A stretch of 64,000 nt of DNA from Blastobasis lacticolella (lineage: Eukaryota > Arthropoda > Insecta > Lepidoptera > Blastobasidae): the NCBI GenBank assembly GCA_905147135.1, contig LR990048.1:1472563-1536562 (forward strand), read 5' to 3'. The position numbers were made by a program, and so were the translations under genes. Of the stretch, positions 10,640 to 21,009 are shown piece by piece. Position 1 is the stretch's first letter, and each line of letters opens with the position of its first letter. Under the pieces are notes generated by a model. The model did no database searches. It saw nothing but the letters and a program-made list of their open reading frames with translations, and had not been told where the DNA came from.

Positions 10640-10954
10640 TTAGGTCTTTCGGCGTATTTTAACCCGCGCTCGGATCAAATAGTAACAGCGCGGTGGCGTT
10701 GCGAAACGGACGCTGTAGCTCACTGACAGTGAGCCTCACTCGACCTGTTTTACCATCCGAGCCAAGCGAATTCGGGGCAAGAACGCGCACTATCTATCGC
10801 TTTCACGCGTGTTGTTCCTGCATAACTCTTTCTCTTTTGTGTCGCTCGTATTTTCTCTTCGTGATTTGATTCGTATTTTGATTATATGTTATGTTGAATA
10901 ATTTGTTTACATATATTAGTAACTGATATCAATGAGGTGAAATGTGATAATAGA
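10640..10954 (+). promoter_or_regulatory. CpG-rich patch resembling a promoter and leader
   Basis: Between 10640 and 10860 the DNA is rich in CG dinucleotides and contains CTCACTGACAGTGAGCCTCAC, a partly palindromic segment, followed by pyrimidine-rich TTTCTCTTTTGTGTCG. Such islands in AT-rich insect DNA often mark transcription starts. An ATG with a donor lies just downstream at 10955-10980. No expression evidence is available. Confidence 0.25.
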
Positions 10955-10980
10955 ATGGAACAGTCGTTGGTGTCAAATGT
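10955..10980 (+). other. Candidate small first coding exon (MEQSLVSN)
   Basis: ATG opens eight codons plus two bases and meets a consensus donor GTGAGT at 10981. If joined to an acceptor at 30019-30021, it would be in phase with the UCP4 frame and add a short N-terminal extension. This needs an unusually long intron of 19 kb and the use of a weaker AG than one upstream, so it is only a possibility. Confidence 0.2.
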
Positions 10981-11101
10981 GTGAGTGATATTGTTTGAAT
11001 TTACTTGTGATTGTAATTTTGTTAATTAAGAATATTAATTTAGTAACAAATAAATACGCCTGAACATAAAAATAAATAGATAAATATTCGTGGAAAAATT
11101 C

Positions 11102-11328
11102 ATTTAGCCCCAAACTAAGCAAAGCTTGTACTATGGGTGCTAGATAGCTTGATATACTACTTAAATACTTTTTTTAAAAATACATACTTATTATACATAG
11201 AACACCCAGACCCGTAACAGAAATTAAAATTCATCATTTAAATTTCTGCCCGGCCAGGAATCGAACCCAGGACCTCTTGCGTGGCAGACTACATGGAATG
11301 TGGACTATTGAACCACTCAGGTCGACAA
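11102..11328 (-). mobile_element. SINE family A, copy 1
   Basis: Reverse orientation. It has the tRNA-like head with B box GGTTCGATTCC, the segment ending in TTTCTGTTACGGGTCTGGGTG, and the tail with GGGCTAGA-like and AAGCTTTGCTTAG words shared with copies at 12250, 14396, 20767 and 57126. Slightly diverged. Confidence 0.75.
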
Positions 11329-11362
11329 AATAACATATAGAACTATTAATAAAATAAGGAAA

Positions 11363-11409
11363 ACTTTTTCATAATACTTATAAGTACTTTATAAGTATTA
11401 TGAAAAAGT
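11363..11409. repeat. Perfect 20-bp inverted repeat, 7-base loop
   Basis: The arms at 11363-11382 and 11390-11409 (ACTTTTTCATAATACTTATA) are exact reverse complements around AGTACTT. It lies 35 bp beyond the head of SINE A copy 1. Confidence 0.88.
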
Positions 11410-11719
11410 ACATAATACACACAAATACTTTAAGTAAACGGAAAGTCCGAAAACTCAATAACGTACTTTTCAAGTTATTTCAAATATATTGTACTAATAT
11501 TTCGCCACCTAAATTTTTTTGGTAGCTTTGAAATGGTTAATATGCGTGTAACACCACTTCCTAAGGCTTGTTTGAAAACAAGCGACGAATAGAGGAAATA
11601 CTACTTATGTTTAACCTTTCCATGTTTTCAGACTGTTTTCCTGTAGCTGTATCCGTCTAACTTTACTGTATGCTGCATATATAATGCTGTAATGACTGAA
11701 TGACAGCTATACTATTATA

Positions 11720-12048
11720 AGACTGTAAAAAAGTTGGGTGAGACATTGAAGATATTGCAGAAAAAATAATCGGGATAGAATTCTGGGATTTTTTTCTTTT
11801 TTTATGTCTGTTCACGTATCACGCAAAAACAACAAAACAGATTTTGATTATATTTTGACAGTTTGGTAGCTTTAAGTCCAGGGTATAATGTAACCGATGT
11901 TTCATCTAATTCGGGTAGATAAAACCAAAGATGCAGCGTGACCTCCCCGTAGTACTAGTATTACTACAATACGGAGGTCATTTAAAATGGTAACGCGGAC
12001 AAAGGCTAAACTATCGTAAAAACTATTTCCATGCGGACGAAGTCGCGT
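11720..12048 (+). repeat. Dispersed repeat J, copy 1
   Basis: It shares long stretches with 13013-13372: ACTATTATAA at the start, ATTGAAGATATT, GTCTGTTCACG, TTTGGTAGCTT-AAGTCCAGGGTA, CATCTAATTCGGGTAG and AACTATTTCCATGCGGAC near the end. The GCGGACGAAGTCGCG ending resembles the tails of common lepidopteran non-LTR or Helitron-like repeats. Class not determined. Confidence 0.55.
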
Positions 12049-12249
12049 TCAAATTTTACTACTTCATACCTATTAGAAAAACAAACAACGATTTTTTGTA
12101 AAGTTACCAAGGCTTTTGTATTTTTTCTGAGGCAAGTAAGCAACCATCGACCGTCAAATATAACATTAGTTTCGTATTCAATATTATTGCAACTTAGACC
12201 TAAAATCGATGGTTATCTTATTATCATTTTGTTTTAGAAATCTTGACCT

Positions 12250-12505
12250 GAGTTTTAGTGGTCAACATCTGTCACGCAGAGATTCCGAGTTCGATTACCG
12301 ATTGGGCAGACGTGGAACTGATGAATTTCATTTTCCGCTTCGGGTCTGGGTTTTACTCGTATTATATAATACAGCGTGAGGAGATATGTACCTATTTAAA
12401 AAATTAAGTCGGTATATTCGTAAAATAACCTATATCAGTTGTAGTAGATGCTTTGCTTACTTTGGGGCTAGATGGCGCTGTGTAAATTTGTCCAACATTA
12501 TTGAT
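12250..12505 (+). mobile_element. SINE family A, copy 2 (diverged)
   Basis: The head GTTTTAGTGGTCAACAT with B box GAGTTCGATTACC is followed by the family middle (GATGAATTTCATTTTC, GGGTCTGGGTTTT). After a diverged segment the tail GGGGCTAGATGGCGCTGTG is present. Its body is more rearranged than copy 4. Confidence 0.6.
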
Positions 12506-12639
12506 ATTACGTAAGTAGATATTCCCAATCGTCGTTGATATCATTTCAACGAAATACATGCAATACGCACCTAATTCAACATAATCTGATTTTGTAACCA
12601 ATAAAGTGTCTTTTGACACCAATAAAAAAATATAAAGTT

Positions 12640-13012
12640 ACTGCTTAATAAAAAATGTTATTCGATTGTTTATTCGATTGTAAATGTGCATTGTGAAAGG
12701 CTATGCTGATTAAAAGGCAGGAAGTATAGTGCTTGCTGGTTATTGACGTATAAATCAGCTCGGAAGTAACAACATCTTGGCGGAAACACTACCGTGCCCC
12801 TAATTCTTTGTGTAAGGTGACTTTAGTACAAATTTTTTCTTATAATTATTCCATTCGTATTGCATTATTGTTTAAAAGGTTTATAGGTTAATTATGTAAA
12901 ATAAACCAGTTAAGTCGAAAAAAAATGCAATTAGATTGCCGCTAGATTGCTTGCGATTTTATATTTTTTCTATTTCTTGCTTTGTTTTAAGTATAGGTAA
13001 TATCTATATATA
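12640..13012. other. No recognised feature
   Basis: AT-rich unique sequence without open frames of note or a recognised repeat family. Confidence 0.4.
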
Positions 13013-13372
13013 CTATTATAAAACTGTGCAAACGTGTCATTGAAGATATTCAAGTAAAAATTATTGGATAGGATTCTACGTCGAAAAACATTTTTTTGTT
13101 TTTGAATTTATTGTGAATTGGTCTGTTCACGCATCATGCAAATAATAACGAAGGGGTTTTGATTCGGTTTTGATAATTTGGTAGCTTGAAGTCCAGGGTA
13201 CAATTTAAGCTATTTTTCATCTAATTCGGGTAGGTAGAACTAGAGATACAGCTTCCCGTTTTACTAGCATTCATACAATTCGGAGGTAGGTAATTTAAAA
13301 TGGTAACGCGGGCAGTAGCTATTGCCCTGCTGCCACTAAACTGCCATTAAAATAATTTCCATATGGACCGAA
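13013..13372 (+). repeat. Dispersed repeat J, copy 2
   Basis: Same orientation as copy 1 about 1.3 kb upstream, with the same ordered landmarks (ATTGAAGATATT, GTCTGTTCACGCATCA, TTTGGTAGCTT, CATCTAATTCGGGTAGGTAG, ATTTCCATATGGAC). Separate insertions are more likely than a tandem duplication because a SINE A lies between them. Confidence 0.55.
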
Positions 13373-13496
13373 ATTGCCCAATGTCTTTCTCTGGGGACTT
13401 AGAGACTGGTGGAACAGTTTAGTGTCCCGTGACTGTACTTTTTTATTTATTTTTTTATTTGCGGTCTATAGGATACATCTAGACGACCAGTTTTTT

Positions 13497-13770
13497 TTAT
13501 ACCACTAAGGTGACAAACAAGCTTGCGGCCTGCCTGATGGTGCGCAGTCACCGCAGCCTATGGACGTTTGCAATACCAGGGGCATCACCCACGCGTTGCC
13601 GACCCCGTAATAACCTTTTAACCCCTTTCTTGAAGAACTCCATGTTGTATCTACTCTCCAGGGAAAACCTCTCCAGGTAGTTCAATTTCACAAACCTTTG
13701 AAAAAAGGACGATCTAAGGTTACATGTAAGAATGTTCCTACAAGAAACTATAGGTAGGTACGTCATATCT
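13497..13770 (-). mobile_element. LINE 3' end fragment (Jockey/CR1-like ORF2 tail)
   Basis: On the - strand it reads the C-terminal block of a non-LTR element with residues YNMEFFKKGVKRLL, followed by the downstream motif with GCAATACCAGGGGCATCACC and CTGATGG...GCCGCAAGCTTGTTTG. The same block occurs in the opposite orientation at 56574-56820. The coding part is broken and truncated. Confidence 0.6.
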
Positions 13771-13974
13771 ACGTGACTTTACCTCAAAGATTTTCTTCTA
13801 AACACCACCGTGCATGCCCGTGCTAAATGTTTTCTGTGTTTAACACAATCATCACACACGATTCTCATCAATATTCAGGGTTAGGTTAGTTTTTCGACGT
13901 TTTTCTTAAATCAATTGTTATACACTCTACACCCGTTAATTTGGAATTTTAAAATGTTTTTTTTAATTAGGCTA

Positions 13975-14160
13975 GCAAGGCATTTGACCGCCATCTCACC
14001 TGATTGTAAGTGGTAAGTGCCGATGCGGCCGAAGATTGAGCATGCCTGTCTAGGAACAGCCTATTCACTCTAGCCTTGGAGTCGTCCAGATTTTATTGAT
14101 CAGGGAACACACTCGCACGGAACGTGTGCCATCATGGCTTCGCTAGGTATCTATTATAGC
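13975..14160. repeat. Short repeat fragment with CATTTGACCGCCATCT
   Basis: The words AGGCTAG...CATTTGACCGCCATCTCACCTGATTGTAAGTGG recur in diverged form at 22989-23040. It probably comes from a LINE or SINE tail. Confidence 0.4.
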
Positions 14161-14395
14161 TAGTGTTTAGCTAGCTATTAGTGTTTCGTCGAAACCTAAA
14201 CTGAATAAATGATTTTAAATTTGAATTTAATAGTTCGTGCTACATGGATTGGCGTGCCTTGTTCTCTCGGTCAACTACTAGCATTATTGCATGAAAAATT
14301 CATTGAAACTGTTACACACTTTTCAATTGTAAAACATAACTAATTCATGCGTTCCAGTTATCGCTTTGACCGCTTACAAATATTAGTTCTGACCG

Positions 14396-14640
14396 AGAGG
14401 TCAGCGTCCGTTATTGACGACTTGCCTTGTTCAGAGAGGTCAGGCAGAGGTCCCTTATTCGATTCCTGGCCGAGCAGAAATTGAAATGATGAATTTTAAT
14501 TTCTGTAACGGATCTGGGTGTTGTAAGTACGTATTTAAAACCATATAAGTAGTTTATCAGTTGTCTAGCACCCATAACACAAGCTTTGCTTACTTTGTGG
14601 GCTAGATGGCGCTGTTAAATTGTCTAAGCATATTTATTAT
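14396..14640 (+). mobile_element. SINE family A, copy 3
   Basis: It has the B box-like ATTCGATTCCTGG, then GATGAATTTTAATTTCTG, GATCTGGGTGTT, TATCAGTTGTCTAGCACCCATA and GGGCTAGATGGCGCTG in family order. The 5' head is partly degraded. Confidence 0.7.
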
Positions 14641-15037
14641 TGCCAATCCATTTGTCACGAATATAGATAGATCATAAGCCAGTTCCTTTTGAAATTGCCT
14701 CTTTTATTATTTTGGAAGAGCCTGGGGGAGGTGAATTAGGTAAGGGGGAGGGGGGGCATTTAACGAAAAGTATCTACAAGACAGAATATTAAATATTCTA
14801 TTCTCGACCTCTCGCAACCCCTCCCACGCCTACGCGGCCCTCCAGGGTTTCTCGAGTCGCCCAGCAGAAATTTTAACATTGTAGAGATTTATTTTAGAAA
14901 TAAGTAGCGCCTGTTGTGCCATTTATTACATTGTTTGTTTATTACTGTGTATTTCCTGTGCAGAATAAAGAATTCAATATAAGTAAGTATAATAAACCTA
15001 TTTAATAATATTTTCAAAATGGGCGACCGTTTTACTT
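14641..15037. other. No recognised feature
   Basis: Unique sequence with a G-rich run near 14720-14755 (GGGGGAGGTGAATTAGG, then GGGGGAGGGGGGGC). No gene was found. Confidence 0.4.
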
Positions 15038-15281
15038 TGAGTAGAATAGCACCAACCCCTTACGCTGATGGGTGTCGTACAAGGCGACTAATGTTTTCGA
15101 GGCAAAAGATCAAGAGTATCTGTAGTCTGGAAAATGGGCAGCAGCATTTTCCATTGTTATATTTAAACACTGCAATCTCCAACCCGCCTGCCAAGCGTGG
15201 AGATTATGGCAATAACCTCCCCTTTCGTGGGAGAGGCCCTAAGTCCTACAGTGGATTGTTACGGGCTGTGATGATGATGAG
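15038..15281 (+). mobile_element. SINE-like family C, copy 1
   Basis: Family landmarks in order: GTAGAATAGCACCAACCCC, GTCGTACAAGGCGACTAATG, GGGCAGCAGCATTTTCC, CTCCAACCCGCCTGCC, TGGAGATTATGGCAAT, CGTGGGAGAGGCCCTAAG, and the terminal GGGCTGTGATGATGATGA. The frames seen across it are not genes. Confidence 0.75.
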
Positions 15282-15561
15282 TAGAAATTCTGCACCGCAG
15301 CGAGCTCGCCACTCATTAGTATCTAACTCCTAAAACCGTTGGCGAAGCGAGGTTGACCAATGTCTTCCGCTGGGGACACAGACTGGTTGAACAGTCGGGA
15401 GCCGATTGACACCTGTAGAGTTCTGTGTATCCGAATGGATCTCAGCTGTCAAAGTGACGTTCACGCGCTTTTGCAAGTTGTAACATGTTTGTTATGGATG
15501 ATAGTCATTGATTTATTACTAAACGTAGATAGCACATGAACGCTTGAAAAGTGGGCCGGTG

Positions 15562-15594
15562 AAGGACTGCTTAATCGCTAGTCAAGCAGTCCTT
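15562..15594. repeat. 11-bp perfect hairpin
   Basis: AAGGACTGCTT pairs with AAGCAGTCCTT around an 11-base loop, 36 bp upstream of the THAP-like ATG. Confidence 0.6.
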
Positions 15595-15629
15595 TTCCGT
15601 AGTCCGTCATTAGCCGTCGGCACGTAAGC

Positions 15630-15706
15630 ATGCCCAAGTGCGCGTTCAAAAATTGTCGAAACAATGGCCTTAAACGACGAAAAAAGGATGGGATTTCATA
15701 TTTTGC
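15630..15706 (+). CDS. Orphan first exon encoding the start of a THAP zinc finger
   Basis: ATG opens 25 codons, MPKCAFKNCRNNG followed by LKRRKKDGISYF, ending at a possible donor GTGAAT (15707). THAP domains start this way: a Met, a short CxxxxC pair that binds zinc, a variable loop, then a GISYF/SFYRF-like strand before an FPK motif. Without splicing the frame stops at 15708. I found no downstream exon with the HisCys half within several kb, so this is either the first exon of a gene with a long intron, or a relic of a THAP-bearing gene or P-like transposon. THAP proteins bind DNA in the nucleus; the family call rests only on the first two cysteines and the ISYF block. Confidence 0.42.
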
Positions 15707-15710
15707 GTGA

Positions 15711-16911
15711 ATAAACACATTATACATCTTATCATGCATAAATATAGCGATTTACACATAAAAAACAATCAAAAATAATAATTTTAATCATAGACATATT
15801 GTCAGTGTCAGGCATCACGTCAGTTGTCTCAATCATGCGCATGCGTTAAAGCGAAAACAATGATTGCTCACTAAAAGAAATGGAGTCGCAGCATTATCCA
15901 CAGCGCGAAAAGCAAATTTGAGCTTTATAAGTACGAAAAAAAGTTGATATTTGGTAAATACGATACTGTACGTAATGGCATTTTGATTCGGGAGTGCGTA
16001 TTTAGCTAATAAATTGCTACGTACAAATGTATAGTCAATTAGGCGACAGATTTCAAGCGCATTTTTGTATGAAGTGCTGTATCTACGGTTGGTAGTAAAT
16101 CAATGATGATAGTGAATAAATACAGTTTTGGTTAAATCCGGTGTCTAATTCATTTAATTGGTACTAATAAGTTAGAAACCATACAACACCGGTACCTATA
16201 TTATTAGTAGAGAAACCAAAGTATTTTTCTTCCCAAGTAAGGGGCCGTCCATTAATTAAGTGAGGTGTTTTATTTTAATTTGTAAGACTCCTACCCCTTA
16301 GTGAGATATGGTGGGACCCCCCAATCGCTCACGTGAGATTTTCCCATCAATTTTTTCATAATTCTAATAATTATTAAGTTATTCTTCCAATTATTAAGAT
16401 AGAGAAACGAAAGTGGTAGGAACCTAGCAGAAACCGCATCCTTAAAAAAAATATGTATGCCTTTGAGAAGTTTAAGAGTTTCGACATAACAACGTTCATA
16501 GTTTCGGATGACAGCTGCTGCCAGTCTTGCAACATAATTATAATAAATTCAAATAAATGTTGACTTTTCATACAAAAGAGCTCAACGCGAGAACGTCCTT
16601 GATGTCTTTTACATGAATGTAAGTAATTATTTGTACCTAGATTGCCGTAAGATTGTAAAAAGCGTTAGTTTATAATATAACGCGCGAGATTACTTATAAC
16701 TTAGGCGCTGTCGCCCGACCAATAGGAGACCTCAAAACCGTCTGTCGCACGACCGTTGCCAATTAGGACAGTGCCTTAGACTTTAAGCATTTTTACATAT
16801 TTATATTATTTAGCTTGCCGACTCGACTTCGTTCGCATGTTTTTCAATGAACTTTACCCCTGATTCCACCCTTTACTCTCCAAACCCTACCCTACCCTGA
16901 ATTTATGACTG
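15711..16911. other. No recognised gene
   Basis: AT-rich unique sequence. It was searched on the + strand for the rest of a THAP domain without success. Confidence 0.4.
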
Positions 16912-17040
16912 AGTGGACATTCTGATACAGTAGAGCAGGCATTCTGATACAGAGGTCATTCTCATACATGTACCGTGGACGTTCTGATATAGAGGATATT
17001 TTGATAGAGCTATTTGGTATAGAGATATTTTGATTACAAA
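16912..17040. repeat. Degenerate short tandem repeat (ATTCTGATACAGAG-like)
   Basis: Roughly seven imperfect units carry the words ATTCTGATACAG, ATTCTCATACAT, GTTCTGATATAGAGG and ATTTTGATAGAG in head-to-tail order, at 18-25 base intervals. They decay progressively to the right. Confidence 0.5.
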
Positions 17041-17362
17041 CATTACTTTTTTTGTTGGCGTGCACGTGGCAACTGGTAACTAGGCCAACAGAAATACGCA
17101 CCTTTTGCTTCCGGACCACACTGATTGACCACAACAGCAACGGGCCAAACCAACCGTTGCCGGGTTCGCGTTGCCATGGCGCAATGCACTTTTTTTGTGT
17201 TGACATTCATAAGTGTTTATGTAAAACCCAACTTGAATAAACTATTTGACTATTGACTACCTACTGTGCTGTCGTGCGACATAATTCTTAGCACCCGTAA
17301 ACCTTGAATTTACGGAAATGTAGTCCGTTTAAGTAATGTTAAAAGTGTAGTGTTCCCGGCTT

Positions 17363-17442
17363 TAACGCCCTACGAGTTGAAGGATACACATCCTACAGGT
17401 TGAGGGTGACACACCCTACGGGTTGAAGTTTTAACACCCTTC
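17363..17442. repeat. Three-unit tandem repeat of about 23 bp
   Basis: CCTACGAGTTGAAGG, CCTACAGGTTGAGGG and CCTACGGGTTGAAG follow each other at 23-24 base steps, each separated by an ACAC-containing or AACAC spacer. A partial fourth unit (CCTTCAG) follows. No function is apparent. Confidence 0.6.
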
Positions 17443-17538
17443 AGAAAACAACGCACTAAACGTCTGGCCGTCTGCATTTCCATCGAGGATCATCAACGTG
17501 CATCAACTTTACCACCGACACAACGTAAAACCGCCCGT

Positions 17539-17884
17539 GAGCGTCGGTGGCCGAGCTGTTAGGATATCCGACTCGTAAGCGAGAGGTACCGGGTTTGAAT
17601 CCCGCTGCGGCCATGTACCAATGACTCTTTTCTGAGTTATGTACAATAGTTGAATACTAACCAATGCTCTTACGGTGAGGGAAAACATGCACATTCAGGC
17701 GACTGAATGTGTAACCATGATCCAATCTGGTCAGGTTCCCCTGGTAGCAGGGTCATGGAGGTTAGATGGCAGTCGCTCCACTGTAATTACCTGACCTTGC
17801 AAATCCTAGATCATGGTCACGGCGGACCCCGGGCGGTACGCGAGAGCTCAACCGCGGCATTAACGCCAAGGCGATTATTTTTTT
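17539..17884 (+). mobile_element. SINE family B, copy 1, complete with target duplication
   Basis: 346 bp with a tRNA-like head (GTGGCCGAGCTG A box; GGTTTGAATCC B box), a middle with GCTCTTACGGTGAGGGAAA, ACATTCAGGCGACTGAATGTG, and a tail ending in a T-rich run. It is flanked by 19-base direct repeats ACAACGTAAAACCGCCCGT (17520-17538) and the same with one G to A change (17885-17903). This shows insertion by target-primed reverse transcription and fixes both borders. Confidence 0.85.
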
Positions 17885-17903
17885 ACAACGTAAAACCACC
17901 CGT

Positions 17904-18934
17904 CGGGTCGTCGGGTTTCAGCCTCCTGCGTCAGACCCGGAAAAACGCCAGCTAAGTGCCACTCTAAGCCCGGCCGCATCTCGGAACGCCGCGTAATTGT
18001 AAACGTCCTTCAACCTTGCCGGGATAGGCGTTGAACTACGCCCTGATTTTACTTGTCTCTTTGTACAATGTGGGTCATTTAATTATTTTTTGATTGTACC
18101 AAATTATAATTTAAATCTTTTATTTTAATTCTACCAACCTTTGAGTTAGATCTTTTGGTTTTATTTTATTTTTTTACTTTTATCGCGGTTTCTTGAGTAA
18201 CATTTGGCACACAAAATATCTCCATATGAAGCGAAAGGAAATGCAATGAAACTTGTTTATTGAACACCATTATAATACTATTCACAAACATACTACGCCG
18301 GTGTTGTGTTTGAGCGTTAACGCGTATCTTGCCCCATCTTTATCTTTGGACTGATGTTGGACATATTCATACTAATATATGTATAAGTCTGGCCATGACA
18401 AAATACCAGCCAGTGTGGGTATCGCCTTCGCTGAGTCATGGGCCATTTCGTCTATAAGCAACTTTTGTATTAGATAAACATGCATTGTTACAAAAATTTG
18501 TTCAAATAAAGATTTCTATTTCCAATTTGTAGATATTGCAGTAGGCATTGCAATTAAATTAGGTATGCGATTTTGTTATACACCTGAGCGTACCTATATT
18601 GCCTAGGTGTATGCCAGTTTACTCTATGTAGGCACTACCTAGTGCAAAGGTAGGTATAGTCACTGATTGGATTTTCAACCTTCAAATAACAAATTGTGAC
18701 TTAGTATGTACTTATACTTTTTGTGTCGCTTTGTGTTATTTAATAGTCTACTCTGGGTAGCTACAGTCCAATGAGTCGTGCATCAGAAAAACCAATAAGC
18801 AGACTAATGGAGATATTTATTTATTTAACTGTTTATTGTACGCCATAATGATATACAGAGTAATATGTCAGTATAAAAGACATAACAGGCGCTTGGTATT
18901 TATTTGGCCAAAAAGTAAAAAAATGCTCGGTCAC
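17904..18934. other. No recognised gene
   Basis: The first 150 bases are GC-rich and could be a LINE fragment (CCCGGCCGCATCTCGG). The rest is AT-rich unique sequence. Confidence 0.35.
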
Positions 18935-20617
18935 GTGAAATAGGCGCAGGTCGTCGAGTTGTGGAAAATGCCAGGGAAACTTTTTTTTACTCTTGCATAT
19001 CGCATTTTACCCTCCGTCGGGGGACTAAAAGGTTGTATGGGACTAGGTCCGCCCTGCCAAGGTAGATCAGAATCACAATCATCTTGCTGTTAAATCCCTG
19101 CACTCGAGGGCCCGGAGTCCGCCTTCCTATTTCTCTTAGTCAATTTGGACCGAATTAGTTGGTGTCGCACGGTCTTCGGCATCCTTGGTGGTGAGTTTAT
19201 TGGCACGCATGGTACTAATGGTCAAGCTATCGCTTCTTGGGCCGGTCTCTCCTTCTGTGCCTGGCGAGGGTGGCATGGCCAGACATTTATTCCCTAAATT
19301 TGGCGGTCTGCGCGCCATACCATAGAAGTCGGTACTCTTGTAACTTATCTGCTATGTAGGTAGGTCTTATCTCCTTCGTAGAGATAGGTATCATTTGTTG
19401 TAATCAAAGAAAAGTGGCACCTTAAATCAACTTATCATCGTAAACATCATCTAGCGTATATCCCGGTCAATCCATCGCTCGTTGGGTCTCCAGCGGGATC
19501 TCTTTCCTGATACGGGCAAGGGCAAGTCATCCAGTTCTCACGTATCCCAGTGACTTACGCAGCCCGTGTGACGTGAATAACCAGCGCAGGCGAGCCTCCT
19601 TAATATTATCTACGATATCTGACACTTCAAGGCTGCCGCCTGTCACGGATGTACACGGACTATGACACGGATACCGCACACCCACCGCAGCATTTTCATG
19701 TCATTACCGTGGAGTTGACACTGACGGCTTTCTTAGCGGCCAAGTGTCTCTCTCAGCCTTAAGTTTGATAGGGATTTTAGTGTCACAGCCTGACAGGCGA
19801 CTGCCGTGAGCCTCTACCATTTGGCCCGAGCTACAGACATTACATGACATCAGAACTGAATATCCCTTCTGGTGCAGCACAAATCCGAAATATTTTAATT
19901 TATATGTTTTTTAACAGTGTCGTTCCATAAATGAATGGTTTCAAGATTCAGCCAGCCGAGCAATTCTCTCCACGAGTACCTAGACTCTTCAAAATCTCGT
20001 CTAAGCCTGTTTACTAGTACAATGTCGTATTCCATAAATAAGCTATCTAGGCATGTCCAATATTGCAGCTACGAGGGCATCAAGCACGCAAAAGAAGTAA
20101 AGGCTGAACGGAGTGGTGAACACCTACACCAATCAGAAATTCGTTTCGACGATGGCGTCAGTTCCATTGAGTGATTCCAATGAGTGAATAGGCTGTTCCG
20201 AGACAGGCATGCTCCATCTTCGATAGCGGTCAATTGCCTGATGGCTAGTTAAATATAAGAAAATGTACCTACATCTCGGGCACGGAGTTTGATTTCAGAG
20301 CCTGATTACCTCTCAGGGACATTGTCAGGGAGGAAGGCCCCTGCGAAATGCGTAATGTATAGCGGTTCATTCCTCGTTTGTACTGCTATACGTCTCCTGG
20401 AGGACCCTGCCAGCAAAGGTCGGATGCATTGTATGCAGAAACCGTATTGGCAATCCGACACGGAGCGTTCCTGGCGAAGTTATCATCTAAATCTTGGCGC
20501 CAAAGCCTGTTTGTGCTATGTAAAGAGGGCTCGAGTTCCGCCTTCCTGCTGTTTCTTGTCCACTTCGTTAGATCTTCGGCTTCCTTGATGGTGAGGTCAT
20601 CCTCAGCGACGTCATAA
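18935..20617 (-). pseudogene. Degenerate coding remnant, probably of a retroelement
   Basis: GC-richer than its surroundings. On the - strand two separated segments share one peptide pattern: LTIKEAEDLTKWTRNSRKAELE (read in two parts, LTIKEAEDLT and RNSRKAELE) near 20520-20600, and KLTTKDAEDRATPTN near 19140-19200. This suggests two decayed copies of one coding sequence, or an internal duplication. Many stops interrupt both. I could not place it in a known family. Confidence 0.3.
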
Positions 20618-20766
20618 ATATAATCTCAAAACCGTTACGCCTGCTACGCTTGTGCGGTAGTGAAAAAATACAAGTGTTTTATAGTTTAGTTAGATTATGA
20701 GTAATGCTGGCGCTAACGACCACTTTACCGTGAAAACTGTGTAATAAACTATTATTTTTATTATTT

Positions 20767-21003
20767 GACGACCAGAGTGGTTCAGTGGTCAACATGCCAG
20801 TCACCACGCAAGAGGTCCCGGGTTCGATTCCCGGCCAGGCAGAAATTTCAATGATGAATTTCAATTTCTGTTACGGGTCTGGGTGTTCTATGTATAATAA
20901 GTATGTATTTAATAGTATATAAGTAGTATATCAGTTATCTAGCACCCATAGTACAAGCTTTGCTTAGTTTGGGGCTAGATGGCGCTGTGTGAATTTGTCC
21001 ACG
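20767..21003 (+). mobile_element. SINE family A, copy 4 (best preserved)
   Basis: It starts with a tRNA-like head (TGGTTCAGTGG A box, GGTTCGATTCC B box), then a palindromic GAAATTTCAATGATGAATTTC, GTTACGGGTCTGGGTGTTC, a run with GTATATAAGTAGTATATCAG, and the tail GGGGCTAGATGGCGCTGTG, followed by an AT-rich A/T run. It serves as the reference for the family here. Confidence 0.8.
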
Positions 21004-21009
21004 ATTATT

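Noticed and set aside
15019..15333. 104-codon + strand frame
   Set aside because: It lies over SINE-like family C, and its residues simply translate the repeat.
16892..17206. 104-codon - strand frame
   Set aside because: It covers a degenerate tandem repeat and has no motif.
17540..17612. Possible tRNA gene on the + strand
   Set aside because: It is the head of a complete SINE B copy bounded by a 19-base target duplication.
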